DNA of 29,286 nt from Lachnospiraceae bacterium UBA3821 (GCA_002368865.1 DFDT01000042.1:1-29286), one strand, 5' to 3'; positions 1 through 8,033 are shown, numbered from the stretch's first letter. Made by a program: numbers and translations. Notes: a model not told the origin generated them from the letters alone.

Positions 1-59
1 AACACCACATCCCGAAGCGGCAAAAACTCATCCATCTTAACCTGTAAATTATCCTGCAT
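1..59 (-). CDS. GntR-family transcriptional regulator, N-terminal fragment
   Basis: Only the first 19 codons are inside the window; the gene runs off the left edge. The start reads MQDNLQVKMDEFLPLRDVV, the usual lead-in to a FadR/GntR winged helix (residues ahead of the 'LREAI..G.l.PGerL' helix). The ATG at 59-57 follows a GGGGAAGAAG purine tract. It lies 29 bases downstream of ispE on the same strand, so the two are probably cotranscribed. Assignment rests on this short N-terminus and on a remembered tendency of GntR genes to follow ispE in Lachnospiraceae; the effector is unknown. Confidence 0.6.
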   Translation of the reverse strand, partial: MQDNLQVKMDEFLPLRDVV

Positions 60-88
60 CTTCTTCCCCGTTCCTTCCCTTTCCTCGA

Positions 89-991
89 TCAGTCCACAAA
101 ACAAGTCACAAAACTCTGCTTCACCCTACACGCCTCGTCCTCACAGATCTGCTTTCTAGCCCGCTCAGCTACATCCGCATCCGCAAAGATCCCGAATACC
201 GTGGGACCGCTGCCGCTCATCAGGCTTCCGTCCGCTCCCTGCGTGTCCATAATATTCCGTATCCGTGAAACTGCCGGACACTGCTGTACCGTCACCGGCT
301 CCAGCACGTTTCCGAGCCTGCTTATCACACCGTCCAGATCGTCTTTTTGTATCGCAGCCACCATACCGTCAATGTCGGGATGCAAGATTTCTTCCTGCGC
401 ATCCAACGCCCGGTACACATCCTTAGTGGACACATTCACATCCGGCTTCACCACCAGCAGAATGCACTGCGGAGCCGCCTTCAGTCTGGTCAATTTCTCT
501 CCGATGCCCTCTGCCAATGCCGTACCGCCCATAACACAATAGGGCACGTCCGCACCGATCCGCACGCCCAGCTCCATCAGCTTTTCATCCGACGCCCCCA
601 GTTCAAACAATTCGTTGATCCCGCGAAGCGTTGCCGCCGCATCGGTACTGCCGCCCGCCATTCCCGCAGCGATCGGGATATTTTTCTGCAGATGGATCTT
701 CACACCACCCGAAAACCCGTACTCCTCCCGCATCAGCATGACAGCCTTGCAGATCAGATTATCCTGATCCAACGGCAGTTCTCCCGCATCCGTAGTCAGT
801 ATCACGCCCGCAGCTCCGTTTTCCGAATCCGCATCGCCTGCTTCCCTGCTGGTCTTCTGAAAAGTCAATTCATCCCAGATATCCACCGTCTGCATGACCA
901 TCTTCACCTCGTGATAGCCATTGGGCAGCCTGCCCAATACATCCAGCCCCAGGTTGATCTTGGCATATGCCTTTATTTTATAGGTATTCAA
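89..991 (-). CDS. ispE: 4-diphosphocytidyl-2-C-methyl-D-erythritol kinase IspE
   Basis: A GHMP-family kinase that phosphorylates the 2-hydroxyl of CDP-methylerythritol in the cytosolic MEP route to isopentenyl diphosphate. The N-terminus (AKINLGLDVLGRLPNGYHEV) is the IspE signature, and the glycine-rich ATP loop PIAAGMAGGSTDAA is intact near residues 104-117. A C-terminal GHMP motif (LMSGSGPTVFGIF) is also present. At 300 residues it is a normal length. The start codon is TTG (989-991), supported by a GGAGG motif about 8 bases upstream; no nearby ATG fits the family alignment. It is followed by the GntR gene and preceded by an AT-rich region shared with the divergent gene at 1228. Confidence 0.95.
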   Translation of the reverse strand: MNTYKIKAYAKINLGLDVLGRLPNGYHEVKMVMQTVDIWDELTFQKTSREAGDADSENGAAGVILTTDAGELPLDQDNLICKAVMLMREEYGFSGGVKIHLQKNIPIAAGMAGGSTDAAATLRGINELFELGASDEKLMELGVRIGADVPYCVMGGTALAEGIGEKLTRLKAAPQCILLVVKPDVNVSTKDVYRALDAQEEILHPDIDGMVAAIQKDDLDGVISRLGNVLEPVTVQQCPAVSRIRNIMDTQGADGSLMSGSGPTVFGIFADADVAERARKQICEDEACRVKQSFVTCFVD

Positions 992-1030
992 GCCCCTTCC
1001 TCCGTTTCGGCTCCTGTCATAAATACATCA

Positions 1031-1090
1031 ATTGTTTTGTACAATGTATTCTGTATACAAGGATTGTATTTAATTATATACAATAATCGG
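1031..1090. promoter_or_regulatory. AT-rich region with repeated TTGTAYA half-sites upstream of ispE
   Basis: Several TTGTAYA/TRTACAA half-sites are packed into about 50 bases: TTGTACAA at 1037-1044, the palindrome TGTATACA at 1052-1059, TTGTA at 1064-1068 and TATACAA at 1077-1083. GntR/FadR proteins usually bind short palindromes with T-G-T...A-C-A symmetry, and a GntR gene is two genes downstream. The region probably holds the ispE promoter and perhaps an autoregulatory operator. I could not fix one convincing -35/-10 pair. Confidence 0.4.
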
Positions 1091-1159
1091 TTCCTTGTCA
1101 ATCTACCCACAGCAAGTCATTTTATTTTTCCAAAACCTCTTGATTATTTCATCAAAAAA

Positions 1160-1167
1160 GCCGATAA
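1160..1167 (+). promoter_or_regulatory. Possible SigD (sigma-28) -10 element for the gene at 1228
   Basis: GCCGATAA matches the highly characteristic -10 box of flagellar sigma factors and lies 60 bases upstream of the start at 1228 on the same strand. The -35 side is poor: around 1140-1144 the sequence is TTGAT rather than TAAA. The call is therefore suggestive only. Confidence 0.4.
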
Positions 1168-1227
1168 TTATTACGTAGTCACGGATGACACCAAAAAGGG
1201 CGTATAAACGCCGGAAAAGAGGTATGT

Positions 1228-1848
1228 ATGAGTGTAAACGGAGTTACATCGATCAACGCTGCAGCCGGCTATTCCTATGTTTCCTCGGAAGTGACCAAGG
1301 AAAACACCAAGGCAGAAGAGAAGACATCCTCCCAGAGCAAGGCTGCGGACACCGGAGTTGTGTATGAACATTCCGATGAAACCAAAAAAGCTGACACGAA
1401 AAAGACTTACAAACCCGACACAAATCTGATCAACAAACTGCAGGCAGAGACAGAGGCCAGAACCGCTCAGCTGAGAAGCCTGGTAGAACAGCTCATGGGC
1501 AAGCAGGCCAAGACCTTTGGCGATGCTACCGACATGTGGAAGTTCTTAAAGGACGGCGATTACACTGTAGATCCCGAGACCAAGGCACAGGCGCAGGCTG
1601 ATATTGCCGAGGACGGCTACTGGGGTGTGAACCAGACCTCCGACCGCATCATTTCCTTTGCCACCGCGTTGACCGGCGGCGACCCCGACAAGATCGAGGA
1701 GATGCGTGAAGCCTTCAAGAAGGGCTATGAAAAGGCTGAGAAGACCTGGGGCGGCAAGCTTCCCGAGATTTCCCAGCAGACCTACGACGCTGTCATGAAG
1801 AAATTTGACGATCTGGCAGCCCAGAACGGAACCACCGTAGCAAAATAA
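1228..1848 (+). CDS. Conserved hypothetical protein, possibly motility-associated
   Basis: I do not recognise a named domain. The 206-residue product has no signal peptide or membrane segment. The first 70 residues are polar, low-complexity and rich in Ser, Thr, Lys and Glu. From about residue 68 it becomes helical (INKLQAETEARTAQLRSLVEQL), followed by a well-ordered looking segment with YWGVNQTSDRIISFATALTGG and a C-terminal helix ending YDAVMKKFDDLAAQNGTTVAK. The ATG at 1228 is preceded by GAAAAGAGG with a 5-base gap. It is monocistronic, with a hairpin terminator just downstream and a sigma-28-like -10 box upstream. That pattern would suit a small flagellum- or motility-linked protein, but this is inference from the promoter only. 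Confidence 0.75.
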   Translation: MSVNGVTSINAAAGYSYVSSEVTKENTKAEEKTSSQSKAADTGVVYEHSDETKKADTKKTYKPDTNLINKLQAETEARTAQLRSLVEQLMGKQAKTFGDATDMWKFLKDGDYTVDPETKAQAQADIAEDGYWGVNQTSDRIISFATALTGGDPDKIEEMREAFKKGYEKAEKTWGGKLPEISQQTYDAVMKKFDDLAAQNGTTVAK

Positions 1849-1872
1849 CCGTTATCCGAAACTACAACAAGA

Positions 1873-1910
1873 ACGACCATGTAGAAATTGTTTCTGCATG
1901 GTCGTTTTTT
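1873..1910 (+). terminator. Rho-independent terminator after the gene at 1228
   Basis: ACGACCATG pairs with CATGGTCGT, with an inner AGAAA/TTTCT extension, and is followed by six T residues (1905-1910). It sits 24 bases after the stop codon. On the other strand the T-run is broken (TTCTTGTT), so it may act only weakly for the convergent gene ending at 1913. Confidence 0.9.
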
Positions 1911-1912
1911 AT

Positions 1913-3481
1913 TTACCTTCCTCTGGTGAGCAGCAGCTTCTGTCCCGGCTGAATCTCATCCCCGGTGAGTCCGTTCAGCTCCTGGATCCGCTCCACCGGC
2001 ACATAGTACCTCCTGCCGATACTCCACAGGCTGTCTCCCGGCTTCACCACATAGATCACCATCCCCGGCAGACTGTTCATCTTGGCGCTGTCCAGTTCTT
2101 TCACCGTCACTTGGCTGATGAGGTCCATGGGCACCTGCTCAAACACCATGGTGGAGAAACACAGTACCGCTTTTACGTCCATCTCCTCGCCGTCCAGCAT
2201 GGTCACCTGCAGCTGCTCCACCTTGGCATTTACCTTGCCCACATCCCCCGGCCGGATCCCCGGTACCTCCAGCGTATACTGATACGGTATCTGCGCGTCC
2301 ACGCAGGCATAGGGACTCTGGTCATCTCCGGTGATATACATAACGCGCACCTGTACAGAACCCTTTAATAAAATCCCGTTCTCCACCACACTCTGCTGTT
2401 CCTGACACACTCTCGCCTCGCTGTGCAGGATCTGCAGGATTCCCGCACTGCCGCTGGGAATCCGGATATGATCCGCCACCTTGGTCTTGCCTGTCACGCA
2501 GGAGCGCACACGGTTCAGATCCGCGTGTCTGGTCTGGGTTTCCACCTCTTTTGTCACACCGTAAATATCCGAAAGGATCTCCGTATTTTCTTCCTCGTAG
2601 ATCCGGATGCGGATATCCAGAGGCAGTTCCAGCGCTATGTTCCGCTCCTCCCCGTCCAGATCCGGACGCGCGGAAAGCTCTGCCTGCCCCGCCTCATAGC
2701 GGATATCCGGCAGCATCCCCTCCTTACAGCCATGACAGTCCAACATACCGGCAAAAGGCACCGCGGTCTCATAAGAGCGGATGGGTCGATCTTCCCCCTC
2801 ACCCTCATAGAGCAGGAACAACTGCACTTCCCCCTGCAGAGCGATCTTCTCACTCATCACCTTAAACTCCACATCCCCCGGCCACACCGTGCTCCACAGG
2901 ATTCGGGAAATGTTAGGATAATTGGCCGGCAGCGTCACCTCATCCCGGATGCGAAAAATATCGTTTTTACAGATGGCGATCTCCGCCAGCTGCATGGGCA
3001 TTCTGCGGTACTCCAGAAAATCATTTTTCTCCCCCTCGCTGTGGATGCCGATGGGCGCCTCCTCATCATACAGTTCCTCCACAGAAGCGCAGAGTGTCAG
3101 CAGCGAACGAATACTCAGCTTGCGGGTGTTGATGACTTCCACGCTGAAATCCTCCACTTCCGCGGATATTTCCACGGTATCTGTCGGCATGGCGCCGCGC
3201 AGTACCACCCTTTCTTCAAAGGGAATTCCCCCTTCAAAAAACTCCAGCCCGCCGTCATTTTCCGTCGTGTAATACAGAATGGCAAAATTCAGCGTTCCCT
3301 TCAGATCCACCACATCCGTCCCCGGTCGGATCTCCTCGATCACAACCTGGGCTTTCTCCAGATTGATGCTGTTCACATCCGGCTTATTGTCGGGAATGTT
3401 TTTATCATCTTCCAACGTAATCTGCGTGACCGCCTCGCAGCGCATACGGTCCATATGTATATTCTTTTTTAACAAGTCCAC
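1913..3481 (-). CDS. SPOCS (DUF3794)/LysM protein, probable spore coat component
   Basis: The product (522 residues) carries three SPOCS/DUF3794-like beta-rich repeats, roughly residues 25-150, 170-300 and 320-440. A C-terminal LysM domain (YVVKPGDSLWSIGRRYYVP to QPGQKLLL, about 470-520) would bind peptidoglycan or spore cortex. SPOCS domains are typical of clostridial and bacillar spore coat and morphogenesis proteins. The family's usual start 'DLLKKNIHM' supports the GTG at 3481, which has GGAGG 9 bases upstream; the ATG at 3499 lies ahead of that ribosome binding site and lacks one of its own. No signal peptide, consistent with mother-cell synthesis. A long hairpin overlaps the ribosome binding site. 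It follows pyrD but is unlikely to share its role. Confidence 0.88.
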   Translation of the reverse strand: MDLLKKNIHMDRMRCEAVTQITLEDDKNIPDNKPDVNSINLEKAQVVIEEIRPGTDVVDLKGTLNFAILYYTTENDGGLEFFEGGIPFEERVVLRGAMPTDTVEISAEVEDFSVEVINTRKLSIRSLLTLCASVEELYDEEAPIGIHSEGEKNDFLEYRRMPMQLAEIAICKNDIFRIRDEVTLPANYPNISRILWSTVWPGDVEFKVMSEKIALQGEVQLFLLYEGEGEDRPIRSYETAVPFAGMLDCHGCKEGMLPDIRYEAGQAELSARPDLDGEERNIALELPLDIRIRIYEEENTEILSDIYGVTKEVETQTRHADLNRVRSCVTGKTKVADHIRIPSGSAGILQILHSEARVCQEQQSVVENGILLKGSVQVRVMYITGDDQSPYACVDAQIPYQYTLEVPGIRPGDVGKVNAKVEQLQVTMLDGEEMDVKAVLCFSTMVFEQVPMDLISQVTVKELDSAKMNSLPGMVIYVVKPGDSLWSIGRRYYVPVERIQELNGLTGDEIQPGQKLLLTRGR

Positions 3482-3485
3482 GCAA

Positions 3486-3536
3486 AAATACCTCCACATA
3501 GATAGATATGATCATTCTATCTATATGCAGGTATTT
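3486..3536 (-). promoter_or_regulatory. Long hairpin covering the ribosome binding site of the SPOCS gene
   Basis: AAATACCT (3486-3493) pairs with AGGTATTT (3529-3536) and ATAGATAGA (3498-3506) pairs with TCTATCTAT (3516-3524), with two extra pairs between them. In the minus-strand RNA the 3' arm contains the GGAGG that serves the GTG start at 3481. The hairpin is followed by a short T-run (TATTTTTG), so it could also terminate pyrKD transcription. RBS masking and attenuation are both inference from the pairing. Confidence 0.6.
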
Positions 3537-3563
3537 ACTGGTTTATGCCTTTCTGTCACATCG

Positions 3564-4469
3564 TCACTCCACCGCTCCGATCAGATCGGTCAGATTCTCC
3601 ACATGATATCGCTCCATATATGCCTCGATCCCTTTGATCACTTCAATTGTCGTATAGGGATTCACAAAATTCATCGCCCCCACGCTGACTGCGGAAGCTC
3701 CCGCCAGGATAAACTCGATGGCATCCTCCGCGTTCGCGATGCCGCCCATACCGATGATGGGGATCTTCACCGCATGCGCCGCCTGATACACCATGCGAAC
3801 CGCGATGGGCTTGATGGCGGGACCGCTCATGCCGCCGGTCTTGTTGGCAATGGCAAACTTCCGTCTGTGAATATCAATCTTCATGCCGGTAATAGTATTG
3901 ATCAGGGAAAGCGCATCCGCGCCTGCTGCCTCCGCCGCCTTCGCCATCTCCGTGATATCCGTCACATTGGGACTCAGCTTCATGATGATGGGCTGCTTCG
4001 CATGCTTCTTCAGCTCCTGTGTAATATGATATAGTGCATCAGCTTTCTGCCCGAAAGCGATGGCGCCCTCCTTCACGTTGGGGCAGGACACATTGATCTC
4101 CAGCATGGCAACCGCAGGCTCCTCACCCAGTTTCTCCACCACATCCACATAATCCTCCACAGTCTTTCCGCAAACATTCACGATGATCTTTGTATCATAT
4201 TGCTTCAAAAACGGGATATCCCTCTCCAGAAACACATCAATACCGGGGTTCTGTAATCCGATGGCATTGAGCATGCCGCCGTAAACCTCAGCCACCCTCG
4301 GCGTCGGGTTTCCCGGCCACGGCACATTCGCCACGCCCTTGGTCACCACCGCACCCAATTGGTTCAGGTCCACAAATTCCCCATATTCCATCCCGGATCC
4401 AAAAGTGCCGGAGGCTGTCATCACAGGGTTCTTAAAAGGAATTCCCGCAATTGTCGTCTGCATATTCAT
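3564..4469 (-). CDS. pyrD: Dihydroorotate dehydrogenase B, catalytic subunit PyrD
   Basis: Oxidises dihydroorotate to orotate in pyrimidine synthesis. The class 1B active-site cysteine is in EINVSCPN (Cys129). FMN-binding features include ASGTFGSGMEYG near the N-terminus, PIIGMGGIANAEDAIEFILAGA and the phosphate-binding glycine loop. At 301 residues it is full length. The ATG overlaps the pyrK stop by 4 bases, so the two subunits are translationally coupled. Together they form the NAD-linked heterotetramer typical of Firmicutes. The start at 4469 is followed two codons later by another ATG, which is equally possible. Confidence 0.97.
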   Translation of the reverse strand: MNMQTTIAGIPFKNPVMTASGTFGSGMEYGEFVDLNQLGAVVTKGVANVPWPGNPTPRVAEVYGGMLNAIGLQNPGIDVFLERDIPFLKQYDTKIIVNVCGKTVEDYVDVVEKLGEEPAVAMLEINVSCPNVKEGAIAFGQKADALYHITQELKKHAKQPIIMKLSPNVTDITEMAKAAEAAGADALSLINTITGMKIDIHRRKFAIANKTGGMSGPAIKPIAVRMVYQAAHAVKIPIIGMGGIANAEDAIEFILAGASAVSVGAMNFVNPYTTIEVIKGIEAYMERYHVENLTDLIGAVE

Positions 4470-5317
4470 CCGATCTCCACCTCCTTTGCCTCAAATACCG
4501 GCCCATCCGTGCAGATGCGCGCATTGTGCACGTGAGAATGATGATCGATCTCCCTGGTCTTCACTACACAACCCAGACACGCCCCCACGCCGCAGGCCAT
4601 GTGTTCCTCCAGCGAAATATACGCGGGAATCTCCTTCTCCTGCGCGTACGCTTTGATAGCCCGCAGCATCGGCATCGGTCCGCAGGCAAAAATCTTGTCT
4701 GCAGAAAGTCCGTTCTCCGCGATGGCATTCATCACATTGCCCTTTGTGCCCACACTGCCGTCCTCTGTGGCAATGAAAACTTTCCCGTATCGCTCCAGAT
4801 CCTCTCTGAGAAAAGTCTGCGCATCCCGATAGCCCACAATAATCTGAATCCGATCTTTCTCCATGAACTGATTCAGCTTTTTCGCCAGCTGCAGCATTGG
4901 CGGAATCCCGATCCCGCCGCCCATGAGGAACACCTGCTTGCCGGAAAACATCTTGTCCGCGGTGATCTCCACATCATCCCGCACAATGCTCCCCGTCAGA
5001 GAATCAATGCCCACTGCCTCTAAAAATCCATTTCCCAGAGTCCCCAGGATTGCGATACTATCTCCCGCCCGGTACCCGGCAAATTCCGCCGTACCCTGGC
5101 CGGCGATCCGATACACCAGCCGCAGCGCCGTCTTATCCCCATTCACCTCACAGATACTGATGGGTCTGGGCAGCAGCGTACTCCTGTCCTTCGGATAAAC
5201 GCAGACAAACTGCCCCGGTCTCGCCTCTGCCGCCAGTTCTGTATTGATCCACATATCAAAAATCTGTGGCGCGATCTCCTTCTGGGACGCCACAACCGCT
5301 GTCTGTTTTTGTTTCAT
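4466..5317 (-). CDS. pyrK: Dihydroorotate dehydrogenase B, electron transfer subunit PyrK
   Basis: Carries FAD and a [2Fe-2S] cluster and passes electrons from PyrD to NAD. The flavin motif RPISI is at 51-55 and the pyridine-nucleotide glycine loop LMGGGIGIPP is near 131-140. The cluster cysteines are at 242, 247, 250 and 269 in CGVGACLGC...C, the expected spacing. The 283-residue length is at the upper end for the family. AGAAAGGA precedes the ATG. Only 46 bases separate it from the ATPase gene upstream and I see no clear promoter there. Transcription may therefore enter from inside or ahead of the ATPase gene. No other pyr gene is adjacent; pyrC is about 6.4 kb away. Confidence 0.96.
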   Translation of the reverse strand: MKQKQTAVVASQKEIAPQIFDMWINTELAAEARPGQFVCVYPKDRSTLLPRPISICEVNGDKTALRLVYRIAGQGTAEFAGYRAGDSIAILGTLGNGFLEAVGIDSLTGSIVRDDVEITADKMFSGKQVFLMGGGIGIPPMLQLAKKLNQFMEKDRIQIIVGYRDAQTFLREDLERYGKVFIATEDGSVGTKGNVMNAIAENGLSADKIFACGPMPMLRAIKAYAQEKEIPAYISLEEHMACGVGACLGCVVKTREIDHHSHVHNARICTDGPVFEAKEVEIG

Positions 5318-5363
5318 AGATAATCCTTTCTCTTGCGCCGGTTTGGGCGCTGTTTTTCAAAAG

Positions 5364-6665
5364 TCACTCCACTGCATCCATATATTCTGCAAACAAATAC
5401 AATGGTACATTTACCATCCATGCTTCCTCACGGTAATCAGAAGCAGATGTTCTGATGGCAAGCTCTGGCTGATATTTTCCGCAATATGCCTTTAGGCTCT
5501 GCGCCCGCAGATTTTCCGCTGCCTTTACCTCCACAGGAATACAATACTGTTCTTTCTGGAGTACAAAATCAATCTCTCCCGAAGAGTTCTCCGTAGAATA
5601 ATAATATAACTCCATCCCCCTCTGCGTCAACTCCTGTGCAATAAACTGTTCTGTCAGCGCGCCCTTAAATTCTTCAAAGATCCTACTGCCTTCCAATAAC
5701 GTCTTTGCGGAGAGATTGCCTTTCGCCGCCAGTAAGCCTACATCCAACATATACATTTTAAAGCTGGCCTGCTCCATATATGAGATCAATGGCAGCCCTG
5801 GTTTTTTCACCCGAAAACTCTTATAAATCAAGCCATAATCCGATAACCACTGAATGGCAACTTCATAGTCTTTCGCCCTGGCTCCCTCCCGCACAATTCC
5901 GTATATAAATTTCCTGTTTTCCTTTGCCAACTGCGCAGGAATGGAATTCCACACCATCTGAATCCGAACCAACTGCTCCTTAGGCGCATGTTTTGAGAAA
6001 TCATTTTCATAATATAGCAACAGATTCTTCTGAATCCTGCGCACTTCCTTCGTATCGTCCGTTTCCATATAACAACGCACAGCCTCCGGCATGCCACCCA
6101 CATAATAATACTTCCGTAGATAATCAATATACTTACTGCGAAACGAATTTACTAAAGCATAATCCCCGCTTCGAAGCAGTTTCGCCAATTCCTCTTCCCC
6201 TGCTGCAAGCAGAAACTCGTAATAGTTCAACGGCCCCAGCCTTAGGAAATCCACTTTTCCCACCGGAAAAGAAGTGCCCTGGTGCAGCGCCATGCCAAGG
6301 AGTGACCCCGCCGCTACAATATAATACTCCGGTGCCTCCTCACAAAAATATTTCAGCGCTGTCATTGCTTTGGGAACTTCCTGTACCTCGTCAAAAATCA
6401 ACAGCGTATCTTCTGCTTGAAACGCAGCGCCATACTCCACCCGAAGCGCTGACAGGATTCTTGGAATGTCATAATCCTGCTCAAACACCTCCCGCATCCG
6501 GGGATTATTATCAAATCCAATATAAACACATTGGGAAAAATACCGCTTTCCGAACTCTTTCATCAACCATGTCTTTCCCACCTGTCTGGCACCATTAATG
6601 ATCAATGGTTTACGCCCTTTTTTATCCTTCCAGCGTACCAATTCCTGCATCAGTAATCGTTCCAT
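5364..6665 (-). CDS. AAA_14/DUF4143 family ATPase
   Basis: Walker A is GARQVGKT (residues 25-32) and Walker B is LLIFDEVQE. A winged-helix/DUF4143 region follows and ends in a restriction-endonuclease-like fold with GEIDFVLQ...VEVKA, an (E/D)-xK type core. The 433-residue length is normal. Members are frequent in gut Clostridia and Bacteroidetes and are often variable between strains; their role is not settled. It has its own strong promoter (6702-6730) preceded by a repeat array, and GAGGGGGAAAGT precedes the ATG. Its sequence looks more AT-rich than neighbouring genes and it lies between a two-component operon and pyrKD, which suggests later acquisition. Confidence 0.9.
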   Translation of the reverse strand: MERLLMQELVRWKDKKGRKPLIINGARQVGKTWLMKEFGKRYFSQCVYIGFDNNPRMREVFEQDYDIPRILSALRVEYGAAFQAEDTLLIFDEVQEVPKAMTALKYFCEEAPEYYIVAAGSLLGMALHQGTSFPVGKVDFLRLGPLNYYEFLLAAGEEELAKLLRSGDYALVNSFRSKYIDYLRKYYYVGGMPEAVRCYMETDDTKEVRRIQKNLLLYYENDFSKHAPKEQLVRIQMVWNSIPAQLAKENRKFIYGIVREGARAKDYEVAIQWLSDYGLIYKSFRVKKPGLPLISYMEQASFKMYMLDVGLLAAKGNLSAKTLLEGSRIFEEFKGALTEQFIAQELTQRGMELYYYSTENSSGEIDFVLQKEQYCIPVEVKAAENLRAQSLKAYCGKYQPELAIRTSASDYREEAWMVNVPLYLFAEYMDAVE

Positions 6666-6701
6666 ACTTTCCCCCTCATCTTTACTTTACCGTTTATGCA
6701 G

Positions 6702-6730
6702 ATTATACCCCCTTTCCAAGCATTGTTCAA
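6702..6730 (-). promoter_or_regulatory. SigA-type promoter of the ATPase gene
   Basis: On the minus strand TTGAAC (6725-6730) and TATAAT (6702-6707) are separated by exactly 17 bases. The ATG of the ATPase is 37 bases downstream of the -10 box. The first repeat unit of the array begins directly next to the -35 box. Confidence 0.85.
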
Positions 6731-6817
6731 CATTTTTAATGACCATTTTTTGCTTGTTTCTACATTTTTAATGACCATTTTTTGCTTTTCTTTCCATTTT
6801 TCATGACCACTTTTGCA
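6731..6817. repeat. Three direct repeats with a 32-bp period upstream of the ATPase promoter
   Basis: A 25-base unit (CATTTTTAATGACC followed by ATTTTTTGCTT on the plus strand) starts at 6731 and is repeated exactly at 6763. A degenerate third copy begins at 6795 with CATTTTTCATGACCAC. The start-to-start spacing is 32 bases both times, close to three helical turns, so equivalent bases face the same side of the DNA. The copies abut the -35 box. They may be sites for an activator or bent DNA acting as an upstream element. Confidence 0.9.
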
Positions 6818-6842
6818 ACTACGCTCTGCCTGCGCCCCACTC

Positions 6843-8033
6843 TTACTCCTCCACAGGCGCCGTAATGACAAACGCCTTTGTGTAATCCCGCATCATGGGA
6901 TGCCGCTTCAATTCCGGCTGCTGCACTAACGCAAGCTCAAAACCGTGCATTTTGGCAACCTTCTGCGCCACGGAAAGCCCCAGCCCCGATCCGCCCTGGC
7001 TGTTTCTGGAGGCATCCGCCCGATAAAAAGGCTCAAACAGATGTCCGGCCTGTTCGGCAGGGATTTCAATCCCCTGATCCGCCACATAGATCCGAACCCG
7101 TTCATCCTCCCTGCACACCACAAGCCCGATCTCATTTCCTGCCTTGTTATACCGCACAGCGTTCACCAAAAGATTGGTGACCACACGTGACAACTGCACT
7201 TTATCCGCCAGAACCTCATAGGATTCCTCCGGGATCTCCACATTCATCGTCATCCCCGCATGTTCCACATCCGTATACAGCGCGGCACCACACTCTCTGA
7301 CCAGCTCGCAGATATCCTCTTTTTGACGGTTCAGCGCAAAACCGTCGCTGTCCAGCTTGACATAATGGAACAGCAGATCGATCAATTCATTCATCTGCGC
7401 GGACTTTCTCTGAATTGCATCCAGATATTCCTGCCTGTGCGCTTCCTCCACCATGCCGTCCGCCAGCGCCTTCGAATACCCCGCCACCGTCGTGATCGGT
7501 GTGCGCAGATCGTGGGCGATATCCGCCAACATCAGATTCCGCCTCTTTGCATATTCCTCATGCACCCTCCGGCGTTCCTCACCGATCGCCTGAAATTCCC
7601 GAATCACAAGCTTGGAAAAATTGATCGCCCCCACCGCATACGGGATCAGCAGGATCACACCTACCGCTGCCAGGATCAGATAAAACGTGAGTTTTTGCTG
7701 CCAGGACAATGCATAGATTGGATTACCCGCATCCGCTGCAAGGAATCTGCTCTCCAACCCATTCGCCAGCCACAGGAAAAGTGACCTGGCCACATCCGGC
7801 ATGACTTCCGGCAGTACCCGGATCAACGCATCCAAAAAAATCACAAACAAAAGGCGGAGAGAAATCCCGCCTGCAAATATTTTACCGTATTCTCCAAAAA
7901 AAGCAGTAAACACAAAAGGCAGCACAGTCTGCCGCATCAAAGTGAGCAGACCGTACTCCACCAGACTGACCGCCAGCAATGCGATCAGAAACCTTTTGAT
8001 CAAAAAAGCAGACAGCCTCTGTTCCCGGTTCAT
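6843..8033 (-). CDS. Sensor histidine kinase, VanS-like
   Basis: An integral-membrane sensor with hydrophobic segments at about 12-45, 52-72 and 112-136. The H-box DIAHDLRTPIT has the phospho-accepting His174. The N-box (LVNAVRYN), a G1 box (VADQGIEIP) and a G2 box (GGSGLGLS) complete the ATPase domain, so all catalytic elements are present in the 396-residue protein. AAAGGAGCAGCGGA precedes the ATG. It is the last gene of a DUF975-regulator-kinase unit and lies 43 bases after the response regulator. The signal is unknown; VanS-like refers to domain type and does not imply glycopeptide sensing. Confidence 0.93.
   Translation of the reverse strand: MNREQRLSAFLIKRFLIALLAVSLVEYGLLTLMRQTVLPFVFTAFFGEYGKIFAGGISLRLLFVIFLDALIRVLPEVMPDVARSLFLWLANGLESRFLAADAGNPIYALSWQQKLTFYLILAAVGVILLIPYAVGAINFSKLVIREFQAIGEERRRVHEEYAKRRNLMLADIAHDLRTPITTVAGYSKALADGMVEEAHRQEYLDAIQRKSAQMNELIDLLFHYVKLDSDGFALNRQKEDICELVRECGAALYTDVEHAGMTMNVEIPEESYEVLADKVQLSRVVTNLLVNAVRYNKAGNEIGLVVCREDERVRIYVADQGIEIPAEQAGHLFEPFYRADASRNSQGGSGLGLSVAQKVAKMHGFELALVQQPELKRHPMMRDYTKAFVITAPVEE

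Noticed and set aside
347..1207. Long plus-strand open frame opposite ispE
   Set aside because: It is antisense to a clear ispE, has a composition expected of a shadow frame (Arg/His/Gln-rich) and no ribosome binding site.
5335..5357. Terminator (GCGCC...GGCGC followed by TGTTTTT)
   Set aside because: The T-run is on the plus strand, where no gene ends nearby; on the minus strand, where the genes are, no T-run follows.
6731..6817. Small CRISPR array
   Set aside because: The units are 25 bases with only 7 bases between them, the third is degenerate and no cas gene is near.
6650..6871. Small minus-strand gene over the repeat array
   Set aside because: Its sequence is generated by the repeats and overlaps the ATPase promoter and the ends of both neighbours; no ribosome binding site or recognisable product.
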